64,000 nt of DNA from Hippopus hippopus. Taxonomy: Eukaryota; Mollusca; Bivalvia; Cardiida; Cardiidae. Position 1 is the first letter of the stretch; each line of letters opens with the position of its first letter. The DNA lies in contig OX328109.1 of the NCBI GenBank assembly GCA_946811185.2, positions 43,756,129 to 43,820,128 on the forward strand. The letters run 5' to 3'. The notes beneath the pieces were generated by a model. The model had not been told where the DNA came from. It made no database searches and saw only the letters and a list, made by a program, of their open reading frames with translations. The position numbers and the translations under genes were made by a program. Below are positions 1 through 7,295 of this stretch, piece by piece.

Positions 1-388
1 CCTAATCCCCTAATCCCTTTAACCCCTTAACCCTTCAAACATTTCCCAAGAATTAATTTCCAGGAATGTAACCAGAAATTAAAACATCAATCAATAGATA
101 AGCCAACGCATCAATCAATAGATAAGCCAACGCATCAATCAATAGATAAGCCAACACATCAATCAATAGATAAGCCAACACATCAATCAATAGATAAGCC
201 AACACATCAATCAATAGATAAGTCAACGCATCAAATAATGTGTGGGGTCCCCCCATGTGTCAACATAGAATAAGTCCATGCATGAGGGACTACATTTCAT
301 TTTTTCCCTCATATACCTATATGAGCAAAATCTCAAACCTATATTAATATATGCCCCCATGCTAATGTGTCAATATTGTTCTCTAAAA
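1..388. repeat. Left terminal inverted repeat of the Polinton (outer end cut by window start)
   Basis: Every position p from 1 to 388 that I compared pairs with position 16168-p in the right arm, so the repeat is at least 388 bp and appears identical. It stops matching at 389/15779. The inner end runs to the RING-gene leader on the left and into the last 50 bp of PolB on the right. It contains six 24-bp tandem units (85-228) and C-rich, telomere-like sequence at 1-35. The long reading frame at 53-256 is only the 24-bp repeat read as an 8-residue repeat and is not called a gene. The true outer end lies left of the window. Confidence 0.95.
85..240. repeat. 24-bp tandem repeat array inside the left TIR
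   Basis: Six full 24-bp units start at 85, 109, 133, 157, 181 and 205, each beginning CATCAATCAATAGATAAG. They differ only at a C/T and a G/A position and end in a partial unit at 229. The mirror-image array lies at 15928-16083. Subterminal iterons of this kind could bind a terminal protein or the transposase, but that role is inferred. Confidence 0.9.
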
Positions 389-425
389 ATAAAATAAGTT
401 AAAGAAATTATATTACTTATAAAAA
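384..425 (+). promoter_or_regulatory. Putative early-class promoter/leader of RING gene 1
   Basis: A 42-nt block ending directly at the ATG is repeated identically at 1289-1330 ahead of the second RING gene. Its core AAGTTAAAGAA, an AT-rich spacer and TTATAAAA are also seen ahead of the 118-aa gene and PolB. The block starts where the TIR ends. The promoter role is inferred from conservation and position. Confidence 0.55.
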
Positions 426-1280
426 ATGATTGTGTTAAATAGATTTACTCCTAAAGAATTAAAAAAATTAGAAAAACATATTAAAACTAAATATAATGAA
501 ATACCTATTTATGAAATTCCAGGAAGAAAAATATATTTCCCAAATATTCACTATAAGGATTATTGCACCACATTGAGAAAAGCAGCACCTGTTATATATT
601 ATTGTTTTAGTAAAGAAATGAATCGATGTGGTACACATAGTTTATCTATGTGGGTTGGTCTTTATGATAATAAAACTGAAGAAAGAAAAAGAGTTGGTCC
701 TTATTGGTTTGATACTAGAGCAGGACCAGGAATTGCAATGCATTTAGCTCCTTATCAATGGGAAATAAATTTTTGTGAGAATTATGTTTTCGAATTTAGA
801 CCTGATATATTAAGAGGATCTAGAAGAAATTCGAAAAATTTTAACCATCTTTCACCTTTTATAGAATTTAGTGGTAGATTTGATAATTTATATGGAGACC
901 CTGATGTGAATGAAGCATTAGAAAAAATAAAAGAATTTAAAAAAAATGTAACACTATCCAATTATGGCAGAAGTAATAGAAATGACGCTACACTCGTTAA
1001 AATTACTAATGCATTGGGCGAAATAACTTTTATTAATAGAAGTGACTTTGATGATTCTTTTTTTGTTATAAGAGAGAAAGATTATTATAGTATAGATTTC
1101 TTAAAACCTAAAACAGGCAAACCTAAAATAAAAAAACAAAAATTATTTTTAGAGGAAAAATGTTGTATATGTACCATTAATGAACCTAATATAATATTCA
1201 CAACTTGTGGACATCTATGTATCTGTGAGGAATGTGATAAAATAGGTAAATTAGATAAATGCCCCATATGTAGAACATAA
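426..1280 (+). CDS. RING-finger protein 1 (putative E3 ubiquitin ligase) of the Polinton
   Basis: 284 aa. The C-terminal 39 residues (about 246-284) form a compact C3HC4 RING of the IAP type: CCIC, then CGHLCICEEC, then CPICR at the very end. The N-terminal 240 residues are not recognised. They hold an aromatic-rich stretch around 95-130 and no membrane segment. A terminal RING usually recruits E2 enzymes, so a role in ubiquitinating host factors, possibly in apoptosis or immune control, is inferred. The gene sits immediately inside the left TIR, upstream of a second RING gene with the same leader, which suggests coordinate early expression. The start is fixed by the TATAAAAAATG context and no earlier in-frame ATG. 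Confidence 0.8.
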   Translation: MIVLNRFTPKELKKLEKHIKTKYNEIPIYEIPGRKIYFPNIHYKDYCTTLRKAAPVIYYCFSKEMNRCGTHSLSMWVGLYDNKTEERKRVGPYWFDTRAGPGIAMHLAPYQWEINFCENYVFEFRPDILRGSRRNSKNFNHLSPFIEFSGRFDNLYGDPDVNEALEKIKEFKKNVTLSNYGRSNRNDATLVKITNALGEITFINRSDFDDSFFVIREKDYYSIDFLKPKTGKPKIKKQKLFLEEKCCICTINEPNIIFTTCGHLCICEECDKIGKLDKCPICRT

Positions 1281-1288
1281 TCTTTTGT

Positions 1289-1331
1289 TAAAAATAAAAT
1301 AAGTTAAAGAAATTATATTACTTATAAAAAA
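1289..1331 (+). promoter_or_regulatory. Second copy of the 42-nt leader motif
   Basis: Identical to 384-425 apart from one extra A before the ATG of RING gene 2. It begins nine bases after the stop of RING gene 1, so the two genes probably have separate promoters rather than one message. Confidence 0.55.
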
Positions 1332-1997
1332 ATGACAAGCCTACCTATAAAAATCGATTTTCTAATTAATAGAGAAAAAATTCTTAATAATCATAGTTAT
1401 AGGATAAATAAAGAATTTCCAATTCACTCTATACATAATGTTTTATTAAATTATAAAGGTCTTTTTTACCACATTTATAGTAATATGCTAATAACTGACA
1501 ATCAAGGAATTCCATATGATGCTATTGCAATGTATATAAAAATAACTACTAATTTAAGGAGACTTAGAGCGTTTAACTTAGATATTTATGGAACAGATAA
1601 CAATGATACTGAATTCATAGAAGAATTAAATGAAAAAATAGATGGTATCTATTATTTTATTAATAATAATGATAATATAAATTTAAACCAAGAAAAAGTG
1701 ACTTCAATAGAAATATTGATATATAAAGATTTTTGTCCTTGGACCGAAGCTTGGATTGAATCTGAAAGGGCACAACACTTTGAATCTGAACCTGAAGAAC
1801 CTGAAGAACCTATTGTACAAATTAATAACGGTTTAAAAACATTTTACTCAGAATCTTGCATCATATGCGATGAAGTTAAACCTAACATATTATATTGTAA
1901 TTGTGGTCATGTGCCAATATGTGAAAACTGTAATAAACTAGCAACTAATACATGTGTTATATGTAGAACCGTATCTACAATTAAAAGAATTTTGTAA
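1332..1997 (+). CDS. RING-finger protein 2 of the Polinton
   Basis: 221 aa with a C-terminal C3HC4 RING at about 176-212 (CIIC, CNCGH, CENC, CVICR), followed by a short basic tail. A Glu/Pro-rich linker at about 150-165 precedes it. The N-terminal part is unrelated by eye to that of RING protein 1, so the two share the RING and leader but not the substrate-binding region. The stop codon overlaps an AATAAA polyadenylation-type signal (TAAAATAAATA). The gene runs tail to tail into the fibre gene with 42 AT-only bases between them. Confidence 0.78.
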   Translation: MTSLPIKIDFLINREKILNNHSYRINKEFPIHSIHNVLLNYKGLFYHIYSNMLITDNQGIPYDAIAMYIKITTNLRRLRAFNLDIYGTDNNDTEFIEELNEKIDGIYYFINNNDNINLNQEKVTSIEILIYKDFCPWTEAWIESERAQHFESEPEEPEEPIVQINNGLKTFYSESCIICDEVKPNILYCNCGHVPICENCNKLATNTCVICRTVSTIKRIL

Positions 1998-2042
1998 AAT
2001 AAATATATAATATATTTTTTTATAATATATTATATATATTTA
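1995..2042. terminator. AT-rich convergent 3' junction with polyadenylation-like signals
   Basis: Forty-odd nearly pure A/T bases separate the convergent RING 2 and fibre genes. They contain AATAAA on the plus strand and imperfect dyad symmetry around a T7 run. Likely shared 3'-end formation, inferred from position and composition. Confidence 0.4.
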
Positions 2043-3206
2043 CAAGTCTAACTCTATCAAAATAGATATGTAAGAGTGTTCCGCAGTAGGGATAGTTGAC
2101 CTTGAAATAAAGTTTATGATATCACATTGTTTTACCTCCAACACCCTCGGAAAAACTACACAACTACAAGTTTCATCCGTTTTTTTAATAATAGAGTAAT
2201 CAAGCAGCTCTACTCCGTTTACCACAATATTAACTATTACCTCTTCAGGTACATTAGGGGTATTTGTAATAACTGATAAACTACCTCTCATAATTCTACC
2301 CGGCGCATTCATACAATAACCACCCATCCTATGGCTAGCACCTGAAGCGCCATTACCAAATGAAAACTCATAATTACCTCTTCCAAGTGGTCCATTTTCT
2401 TCAGCCCACACGGTTATAACAGGGTGCGATACTTTTCTATCTACATAAGATTTTGTCGCTAAATCTCTCTCTTCTACCGGGGTTGCCGCGTTTTTTATAG
2501 AAAAACCTTGAAGGTCTATGTTAGTCACCGCCATGAAACTCCCATCCGGATTTTTTATAATAGCTCCACCGTTATCAACATAATTTTTATTGACTGCAGC
2601 ATCGCGGGATACCGGGTTAGGTAAACCTGTAATCGAGTTATCATTCATATCTATTCCACCATCTATTGAATAGGAACCATCTTGTTTTTTTGTTAAAGCT
2701 TTTTCACCCGCGGTAGTCATCTCAATAGCGGTATCCACGTAAAACTTATTAGAGGCTTGGTCGTGTCTCGTAGGGATTCCGAGATTGTTAATTACTCGTC
2801 CTCCCATTGAAATTGCATCATCTGCCTCATACCACCTTCCTTCTTTATAAACGAAGGCTCTATCAACATTATCCACATATTTTTTAGTAGCAGCTTCACT
2901 CGGTTCTGTTGGGTCCTTAACATTTCTTATCGGATTAAAACCCATATTTAAATATCCAGTAACGTGGTATCCTCCGTTTTCAATCAACAACTCTGAGTTG
3001 GCGTCAACATAAGCCTTAGTTGCTGCATCTTGAGGATTTACTGGATTACTAACCCTTGTTAATGTATTACCATTCATGTCTATAGAACCAGTAACGATGG
3101 TTGTTCCATCTTTACGTAAAAAATTATTATTTATGTAAGCGAGTGACACACCATCATCGCTTGTTTCACCATCATCTTTCATTCTTCCAAATTTGTCAAC
3201 AGGCAT
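2040..3206 (-). CDS. Fibre/spike protein with phage tail-fibre-like repeats
   Basis: 388 aa. Residues about 25-260 are five repeats of 44-50 residues. Each holds a (I/L)DM-x-x-N segment, a Pro in the middle and an ending near DAATKxYVD (DAATKAYVD, EAATKKYVD, QASNKFYVD, DAAVNKNYVD, DLATKSYVD). This is the repeat typical of trimeric bacteriophage tail fibres. Residues 262-388 form a non-repeated, beta-rich, Cys-containing head with no recognised family. No signal peptide or membrane segment is visible. By analogy with adenovirus fibre, a trimeric shaft plus receptor-binding knob is the likely role. It lies beside the protease and capsid genes. The start is supported by TATATAAAAAATG just upstream. 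Confidence 0.72.
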   Translation of the reverse strand: MPVDKFGRMKDDGETSDDGVSLAYINNNFLRKDGTTIVTGSIDMNGNTLTRVSNPVNPQDAATKAYVDANSELLIENGGYHVTGYLNMGFNPIRNVKDPTEPSEAATKKYVDNVDRAFVYKEGRWYEADDAISMGGRVINNLGIPTRHDQASNKFYVDTAIEMTTAGEKALTKKQDGSYSIDGGIDMNDNSITGLPNPVSRDAAVNKNYVDNGGAIIKNPDGSFMAVTNIDLQGFSIKNAATPVEERDLATKSYVDRKVSHPVITVWAEENGPLGRGNYEFSFGNGASGASHRMGGYCMNAPGRIMRGSLSVITNTPNVPEEVIVNIVVNGVELLDYSIIKKTDETCSCVVFPRVLEVKQCDIINFISRSTIPTAEHSYISILIELDL

Positions 3207-3219
3207 TTTTTATATAGCA

Positions 3220-3636
3220 CTAAAAAAGTTTATTTAAAACATTTTGAAACTGGTTACCTATAGATAACTCTTTTAGAATGTACAAACATAAATGACCACA
3301 AAATACTTGCCCAGCTTGTTGTAATTGGTCAGTATTGTACTGTATTGGGCTTTTTAAATAATCTCGAATTTCAATAGGTGGTTGTATGCCATAACTATCA
3401 AAATAAATTTTAGTTTTACCATTTTTATACCAAGCGACCCAATGTGTACCAGGCCCATCACTTTTATCAAAGTTTACTATACCACATTCTTTTTTACTTG
3501 GTTTTCTTGGTAACGTATCTAGTAAAAAAACTCCTCTAAAATAAGGAATCTTTAATCTTTTAACGGCACCCTCTAATTCGAAATTGTTCAACGGTTTATT
3601 TGGTAAAATTACATTTTCAATCGAAATATTTGACAT
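3220..3636 (-). CDS. PRO: Adenain-like cysteine protease (C5 family)
   Basis: 138 aa from the ATG at 3634-3636. A longer frame opens 13 codons upstream, but the TATAAAAAATG context favours the inner ATG. The adenovirus-protease catalytic set is visible: His65 in GTHWVAW, Asp80 in FDSYG, Gln106 and the nucleophile Cys113 in VFCGHLC. This family cleaves capsid and core precursors after Gly-Gly-type sites during virion maturation. A matching site (IEGG then F) is present in the 194-aa virion protein at 6688. The gene lies 10 bases after the integrase stop on the same strand and 13 bases before the fibre start. All catalytic residues are present, so it looks intact. Confidence 0.88.
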   Translation of the reverse strand: MSNISIENVILPNKPLNNFELEGAVKRLKIPYFRGVFLLDTLPRKPSKKECGIVNFDKSDGPGTHWVAWYKNGKTKIYFDSYGIQPPIEIRDYLKSPIQYNTDQLQQAGQVFCGHLCLYILKELSIGNQFQNVLNKLF

Positions 3637-3646
3637 TTTTTTATAG

Positions 3647-4531
3647 TTAAATATTTCTAATATCTTTATTGTCAACCCACAAATTAAATTCTTTAGGATA
3701 ACCTTTCCACTTTACGAGAGATTTCTTTTTTCCTTTTTTAATAACCTTTTCTATCCTATACAACTCTTGACTGGTTTTCTGCAGTTCAGGTTCATAAAAG
3801 GTACCTTGTATTTCTTCTCCATTAAAATCTTTAATTTTATATGTTATAGGTGATGTACGTTTTACTTCAGAAATTGTAAAAACCTCCTCAGTCCATCTCG
3901 TCGTATAACCTTTCTCGAAAGTCTTTTTCTTTTTAGTTATCCTTATTTTGTCTCCAACGGAAAACTTAGGATTAGAGTCTCTTATTTCAAGATTATGAGG
4001 GTAAAGATTTCTCCAAACTCTTGTTTCATTTTCTTTTTTACTCGCGTTTACAGGAGTCATCTTAATAGATGAATGCCTTGTATTATTATATTCTTTAACT
4101 AAATCCGGTAGCACATTGATGTAAACGTTTGTAGAGTTAGCGGAAAAATACTTCCACATTTTTTCTTTCATTGTTCTAATCCATCTCTCAACCACACTAG
4201 ATTTTTCCTCATTTTCGGTAGAATATAATTCAACCAAGTCTTTTACATCTTTGTTATAAAACTCTTTACCCTTATCCACCCACATTTTTTCAGGTTTTCT
4301 CTCCTTAAAAATACTTTTTAATGCTATAGCAACAGATTTTCCTGTTTTATCTTTTAATGGCACCAGATATCCATATTTAGAAAAGATATCAATGACAGCG
4401 AGAAGGTATTTAACACCACGATTAAACTTAGAAAATGCTTGCATGTCTACTAAATCCACAGCCCATATCTTATCTATACCGTTTACTATAACTCTCCTTT
4501 TCTTAAATTTTCTTCTTACGGGTTTATGCAA
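3647..4531 (-). CDS. INT: Retroviral-type (DDE) integrase with C-terminal chromodomain; no ATG start
   Basis: The 294-residue frame counted from a TTG at 4531 covers the rve core: first Asp in AVDLVDM (about 26), second in MWVDKGKEF (86), Glu in SSVVERW (115). A C-terminal chromodomain-like segment of about 45 residues follows (YRIEKVIKKG to WKGYP). It would insert the element and, through the chromodomain, could target chromatin. Two oddities are visible. No ATG precedes the first catalytic Asp; the frame is open back to a TAG near 4608 and overlaps the end of the PLA2 gene across an 11-A run. Only 28 residues separate Asp86 and Glu115, fewer than the 33-35 usual for this family. The N-terminal zinc-binding region expected of such integrases is absent. 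It may be inactive or depend on frameshifting. Confidence 0.8.
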   Translation of the reverse strand: MHKPVRRKFKKRRVIVNGIDKIWAVDLVDMQAFSKFNRGVKYLLAVIDIFSKYGYLVPLKDKTGKSVAIALKSIFKERKPEKMWVDKGKEFYNKDVKDLVELYSTENEEKSSVVERWIRTMKEKMWKYFSANSTNVYINVLPDLVKEYNNTRHSSIKMTPVNASKKENETRVWRNLYPHNLEIRDSNPKFSVGDKIRITKKKKTFEKGYTTRWTEEVFTISEVKRTSPITYKIKDFNGEEIQGTFYEPELQKTSQELYRIEKVIKKGKKKSLVKWKGYPKEFNLWVDNKDIRNI

Positions 4532-4539
4532 TTCTTCCG

Positions 4540-4857
4540 CTAAAGTTTCGAAATTTTTTTTTTTACTCCCATTCCAAATTTCATTTTCGTTCCAATGAGT
4601 CTACTTACCAAACCTCTTTCCATTTTTTCTCTAATACTAGGATTGTAAATCCCTTCTAACTCCGTTAACATATTCTTATCACACACTGCGTTTCTTGTAG
4701 CAGTATCGTTGTGTTGAAGATAGCAAACATCATGATTATAAGCAGCTTTATCAACACGGTTTATAGGTTTACTCCATTCCTTCGGTGTTAAATCTGGATT
4801 GAGTCTTTTATTTAGTTTGGTACCAGGTCCTGTAAAGTTGTGCCCTGGTAGATGCAT
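4540..4857 (-). CDS. PLA2: Phospholipase A2-like protein (parvovirus VP1u-type)
   Basis: 105 aa. A glycine-rich calcium loop (FTGPGT, residues 8-13) and the catalytic His-Asp pair in AAYNHDVCY (His42, Asp43) identify a secretory/VP1u-type PLA2 fold, with Asp60 a possible partner. In parvoviruses this activity breaches endosomal membranes, and the same role during Polinton particle entry is inferred. The C-terminal 35 residues are basic. The frame ends in an A11 run, after which the integrase frame opens in the -1 register. Confidence 0.8.
   Translation of the reverse strand: MHLPGHNFTGPGTKLNKRLNPDLTPKEWSKPINRVDKAAYNHDVCYLQHNDTATRNAVCDKNMLTELEGIYNPSIREKMERGLVSRLIGTKMKFGMGVKKKISKL
4556..4568 (-). 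promoter_or_regulatory. A11 slippery run at the PLA2/integrase junction
   Basis: On the minus strand eleven A residues lie inside the last codons of PLA2. A -1 slip (ribosomal or transcriptional) would move translation into the integrase frame, which otherwise has no ATG. A plain indel, in the element or the assembly, would give the same picture. Confidence 0.4.
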
Positions 4858-4886
4858 TTCAACGGGTAAATTATTTATAAATTTAT

Positions 4887-5042
4887 TTAATATACTACTC
4901 CCGGTAGTTTTTTTTTTATAAACTGAGTTTTAGTTATTCCACAAATAACACATTTCCCCTGCATCATATTTCTTCCATTTTTCGAAATGGTATATTTTAT
5001 ATCATTCGTATCAGTATGTTTTTTACATTTAACGCAATACAT
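4887..5042 (-). CDS. Small zinc-ribbon protein (51 aa)
   Basis: 51 aa, below the usual ORF length cut-off. It begins MYCVKCK and carries a second knuckle CVIC at about 31-34, giving a CxxC-x(24)-CxxC zinc ribbon with basic residues between and after. I recall similar short Cys-pair proteins (DUF5679-like) in viral and Polinton genomes, but the family name is from memory. It may bind nucleic acid. It is the first gene of the leftward block and is divergent from the packaging ATPase across 39 AT-rich bases. A 10-A run lies near its 3' end. Confidence 0.65.
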   Translation of the reverse strand: MYCVKCKKHTDTNDIKYTISKNGRNMMQGKCVICGITKTQFIKKKLPGVVY

Positions 5043-5081
5043 CTTATTTTACATATAAAAAATAAAAGTATTTAAATAAAA
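5043..5081. promoter_or_regulatory. Bidirectional promoter between the leftward and rightward blocks
   Basis: Thirty-nine AT-rich bases separate two divergent start codons (5042 minus, 5082 plus). Both strands have TATA-like and A-rich tracts abutting the ATGs, e.g. TTTAAATAAAAATG on the plus strand. Promoter role inferred. Confidence 0.45.
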
Positions 5082-5864
5082 ATGGATATTATAAACTTAT
5101 CATGGAATGAAGTAGTATCAAAGAGATTTAATCACTCCCTTTTACCAAAAAGTATTAGGGGTTTAATTATAGGAAAATCTGGATGTGGTAAAACTACTTT
5201 ATTGTTAAACCTTTTACTCAGACCAGATTGGCTTGACTACAACGATTTGAGTGTTTTTGGAAAAAGCCTTTTTCAACCAGAATACCGAATACTAAAAAAG
5301 GCTTTTGAAGAAAAACTACCAAAAGAATGTATTTTAAGATTGTTTAACATGCGTGATGACATACAAGAACTAAACATTCCACCAACAGCTTTAGTTGAAG
5401 AATGGATTAAGACGATTAAAAACAAATCGGATATAAATTGCAACTTCTTTGAAAATGCTAGTGATGTACCTGACCCGAGAGAGTTAAACTCAGGAAATAA
5501 AAATTTAATGATTTTCGATGATTTACTTTTAGAAAGACAAAATAAATGTGAGTGTTACTACATTCGAGGAAGGCATAGTAATGTTGAATGCTTTTACCTC
5601 TCACAGAATTATTTTAGACTACCGAGACAAACTATTAGAGAAAACGCTAATTTTATTTGTCTATTCCGACAAGACCTAAAAAACCTTAATCATATTTATA
5701 GCGACCACATAGGTGAAGATATGTCTAAGGATGAGTTTAGAAAGTTTTGTCAAAAGGCATGGGAAAGACCACATGGTTTCGCTATTATTGACTTAACCAG
5801 TAAAAAACATGATGGAAAGTATAGAAACGGTTTTGATAACTTCTACATACCTAAGTCAGTATAA
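5082..5864 (+). CDS. ATPase: FtsK/HerA-type genome-packaging ATPase
   Basis: 260 aa. Walker A at residues 31-39 (GKSGCGKTT) follows a beta strand (GLII). Walker B LMIFDDLLL is at about 141-150, followed by an arginine-rich segment (RGRHSN) and a sensor-like YLSQN. Length and motif order match the A32-like packaging ATPases of Polintons and related double-jelly-roll viruses, which pump DNA into preformed capsids. It heads the rightward structural block, 21 bases before the penton gene. No lesion is visible. Confidence 0.88.
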   Translation: MDIINLSWNEVVSKRFNHSLLPKSIRGLIIGKSGCGKTTLLLNLLLRPDWLDYNDLSVFGKSLFQPEYRILKKAFEEKLPKECILRLFNMRDDIQELNIPPTALVEEWIKTIKNKSDINCNFFENASDVPDPRELNSGNKNLMIFDDLLLERQNKCECYYIRGRHSNVECFYLSQNYFRLPRQTIRENANFICLFRQDLKNLNHIYSDHIGEDMSKDEFRKFCQKAWERPHGFAIIDLTSKKHDGKYRNGFDNFYIPKSV

Positions 5865-5885
5865 AAAATATTTAAATATTATAAA

Positions 5886-6659
5886 ATGGAAGAACTTTTA
5901 GAACAAATTGTAAAAAATACAAACCACAAAACATCATTTCAAATTATAGTAAGCGATAACAAAACACGTTTTAGAACAAGGTTTAATCCTCCAATTCAAC
6001 TGGAAAAGGATAAAGTATATGAAATAGCTATGGTAAACCTTGAAACTTACTACTCTTTTCCAAACATTGATGAAACAAACAACACATTCGTTTATTCTCC
6101 AGACAATGGCACCACATGGATTAAAATAAAAATACCTGAAGGAAGTTATGACCTCGTTGACATTAATGATACGATTCGTCAGGAAATGAGAAAAAATGGT
6201 CATTACGATAGAGTTAATGAAGAGTATCCTATTAACTTTTCTGCGAACACTAATACCCTAAAGTCTGTTCTTATTATTGATGATGGTTATCAAGTAGATT
6301 TTAATCAACCAGGTTCCATCGCTAAAGTATTAGGATTTACTCGAGCTAAATATACGCAAGGATTTCACGAGTCAGAGAATGTAGTAAACATTCTTAGCAT
6401 AAATAGTTTGCTTGTTAACATAGATATTATTTCAGGAAGTTATGTTAATGGTTCAACAAAAAACACTATTTACTCCTTTTTCCCGGATGTTGCACCTGGA
6501 TATAAGATAATTGAGTCACCAGTTAATTTAGTATACTTACCAATAACGTTAGATGAAATACATAACCTAAATGTAGATATTACAGACCAAGATGGTAATT
6601 TACTAAATCTTAGAGGTGAAAATTTAACGATTAGGTTTCATATTAGAGAAGCGAGATGA
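5886..6659 (+). CDS. Minor capsid protein (penton-like single jelly roll)
   Basis: 257 aa, beta-rich, no membrane segment. Position between the ATPase and the core-protein genes, its length, and the C-terminal pattern (LPITLDEIHNLNVDITD, then a terminal RFHIRE strand) match Polinton penton-like minor capsid proteins. These form the capsid vertices. The start has the TATTATAAAATG context. The assignment rests on gene order and general pattern because I cannot run a structure search. Confidence 0.7.
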   Translation: MEELLEQIVKNTNHKTSFQIIVSDNKTRFRTRFNPPIQLEKDKVYEIAMVNLETYYSFPNIDETNNTFVYSPDNGTTWIKIKIPEGSYDLVDINDTIRQEMRKNGHYDRVNEEYPINFSANTNTLKSVLIIDDGYQVDFNQPGSIAKVLGFTRAKYTQGFHESENVVNILSINSLLVNIDIISGSYVNGSTKNTIYSFFPDVAPGYKIIESPVNLVYLPITLDEIHNLNVDITDQDGNLLNLRGENLTIRFHIREAR

Positions 6660-6687
6660 GCTAAATAAAAAAATAGTTGTATATAAA

Positions 6688-7272
6688 ATGACAAGTTACA
6701 CTAATGTTAAAGTAAATATATCTGAAGGGCAAAAGCAAAAACTTCAACATGCTGTTAAAGCTAGTTGCCCAGTAAGTATTCGTTTAGGCCATGAAGATTT
6801 ACAAGGTAATGATGTTTTAGCAATTACCAATTCACAAGCGAAGAAAATGGCTAAAGCCTATGAGGATGGTGTGGGTATAACTATTAGAATGACTACAAAA
6901 CAACTTAAACATAACATGAAAATAGAAGGGGGTTTTCTCGGAATGTTAGCTGGGTTGGCTGCTAGAGCTTTGCCGATGCTTGCAAAAACCGTTTTACCAG
7001 CTTTAGGTGTTGGTGCTCTTTCTGGATTAGCTCAAACAGGTGTTCAAAAAGCTATGGGGTCAGGTCTTTACCTTAAAAAAGGAGGATGTGTTTGTCAAGT
7101 TGAAACTGATGGAAGTGGATTATACTTAAAACCATACAAAGGTAAAGGATTAGCTTCCGTTGGTGATGGGTTGTATTTAAAGCAAGGAGGAAAAATGTAT
7201 GATGGAAAAGGACTTTTACTTGGACCTAATAGTCCATTTGCTAATATCCCTATCCTAGGAGCTATATTATAA
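6688..7272 (+). CDS. Membrane-active/core-like virion protein with GLYLK repeats
   Basis: 194 aa. Residues about 74-110 contain a glycine/alanine-rich amphipathic to hydrophobic segment (GGFLGMLAGLAARALPML, then a VLPALGVGAL stretch). It is preceded by IEGG, a good match to the adenain cleavage consensus, so Gly-Gly followed by Phe is a predicted maturation site. The C-terminal third carries three copies of GLYLK spaced by Gly/Lys-rich linkers and one CVC. Such proteins are compared with adenovirus pVI/pX, which act in core condensation and membrane disruption. That comparison is by pattern only. Confidence 0.6.
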   Translation: MTSYTNVKVNISEGQKQKLQHAVKASCPVSIRLGHEDLQGNDVLAITNSQAKKMAKAYEDGVGITIRMTTKQLKHNMKIEGGFLGMLAGLAARALPMLAKTVLPALGVGALSGLAQTGVQKAMGSGLYLKKGGCVCQVETDGSGLYLKPYKGKGLASVGDGLYLKQGGKMYDGKGLLLGPNSPFANIPILGAIL

Positions 7273-7295
7273 ATATTATTTACAATAAATAAAAA

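Noticed and set aside
85..228. CRISPR-like array
   Set aside because: Units are contiguous 24-bp tandem repeats without spacers, in eukaryotic DNA.
53..256. 67-residue frame in each TIR (also 15912-16115)
   Set aside because: It is the 24-bp subterminal tandem repeat read as an 8-residue repeat, with no start context and no domain.
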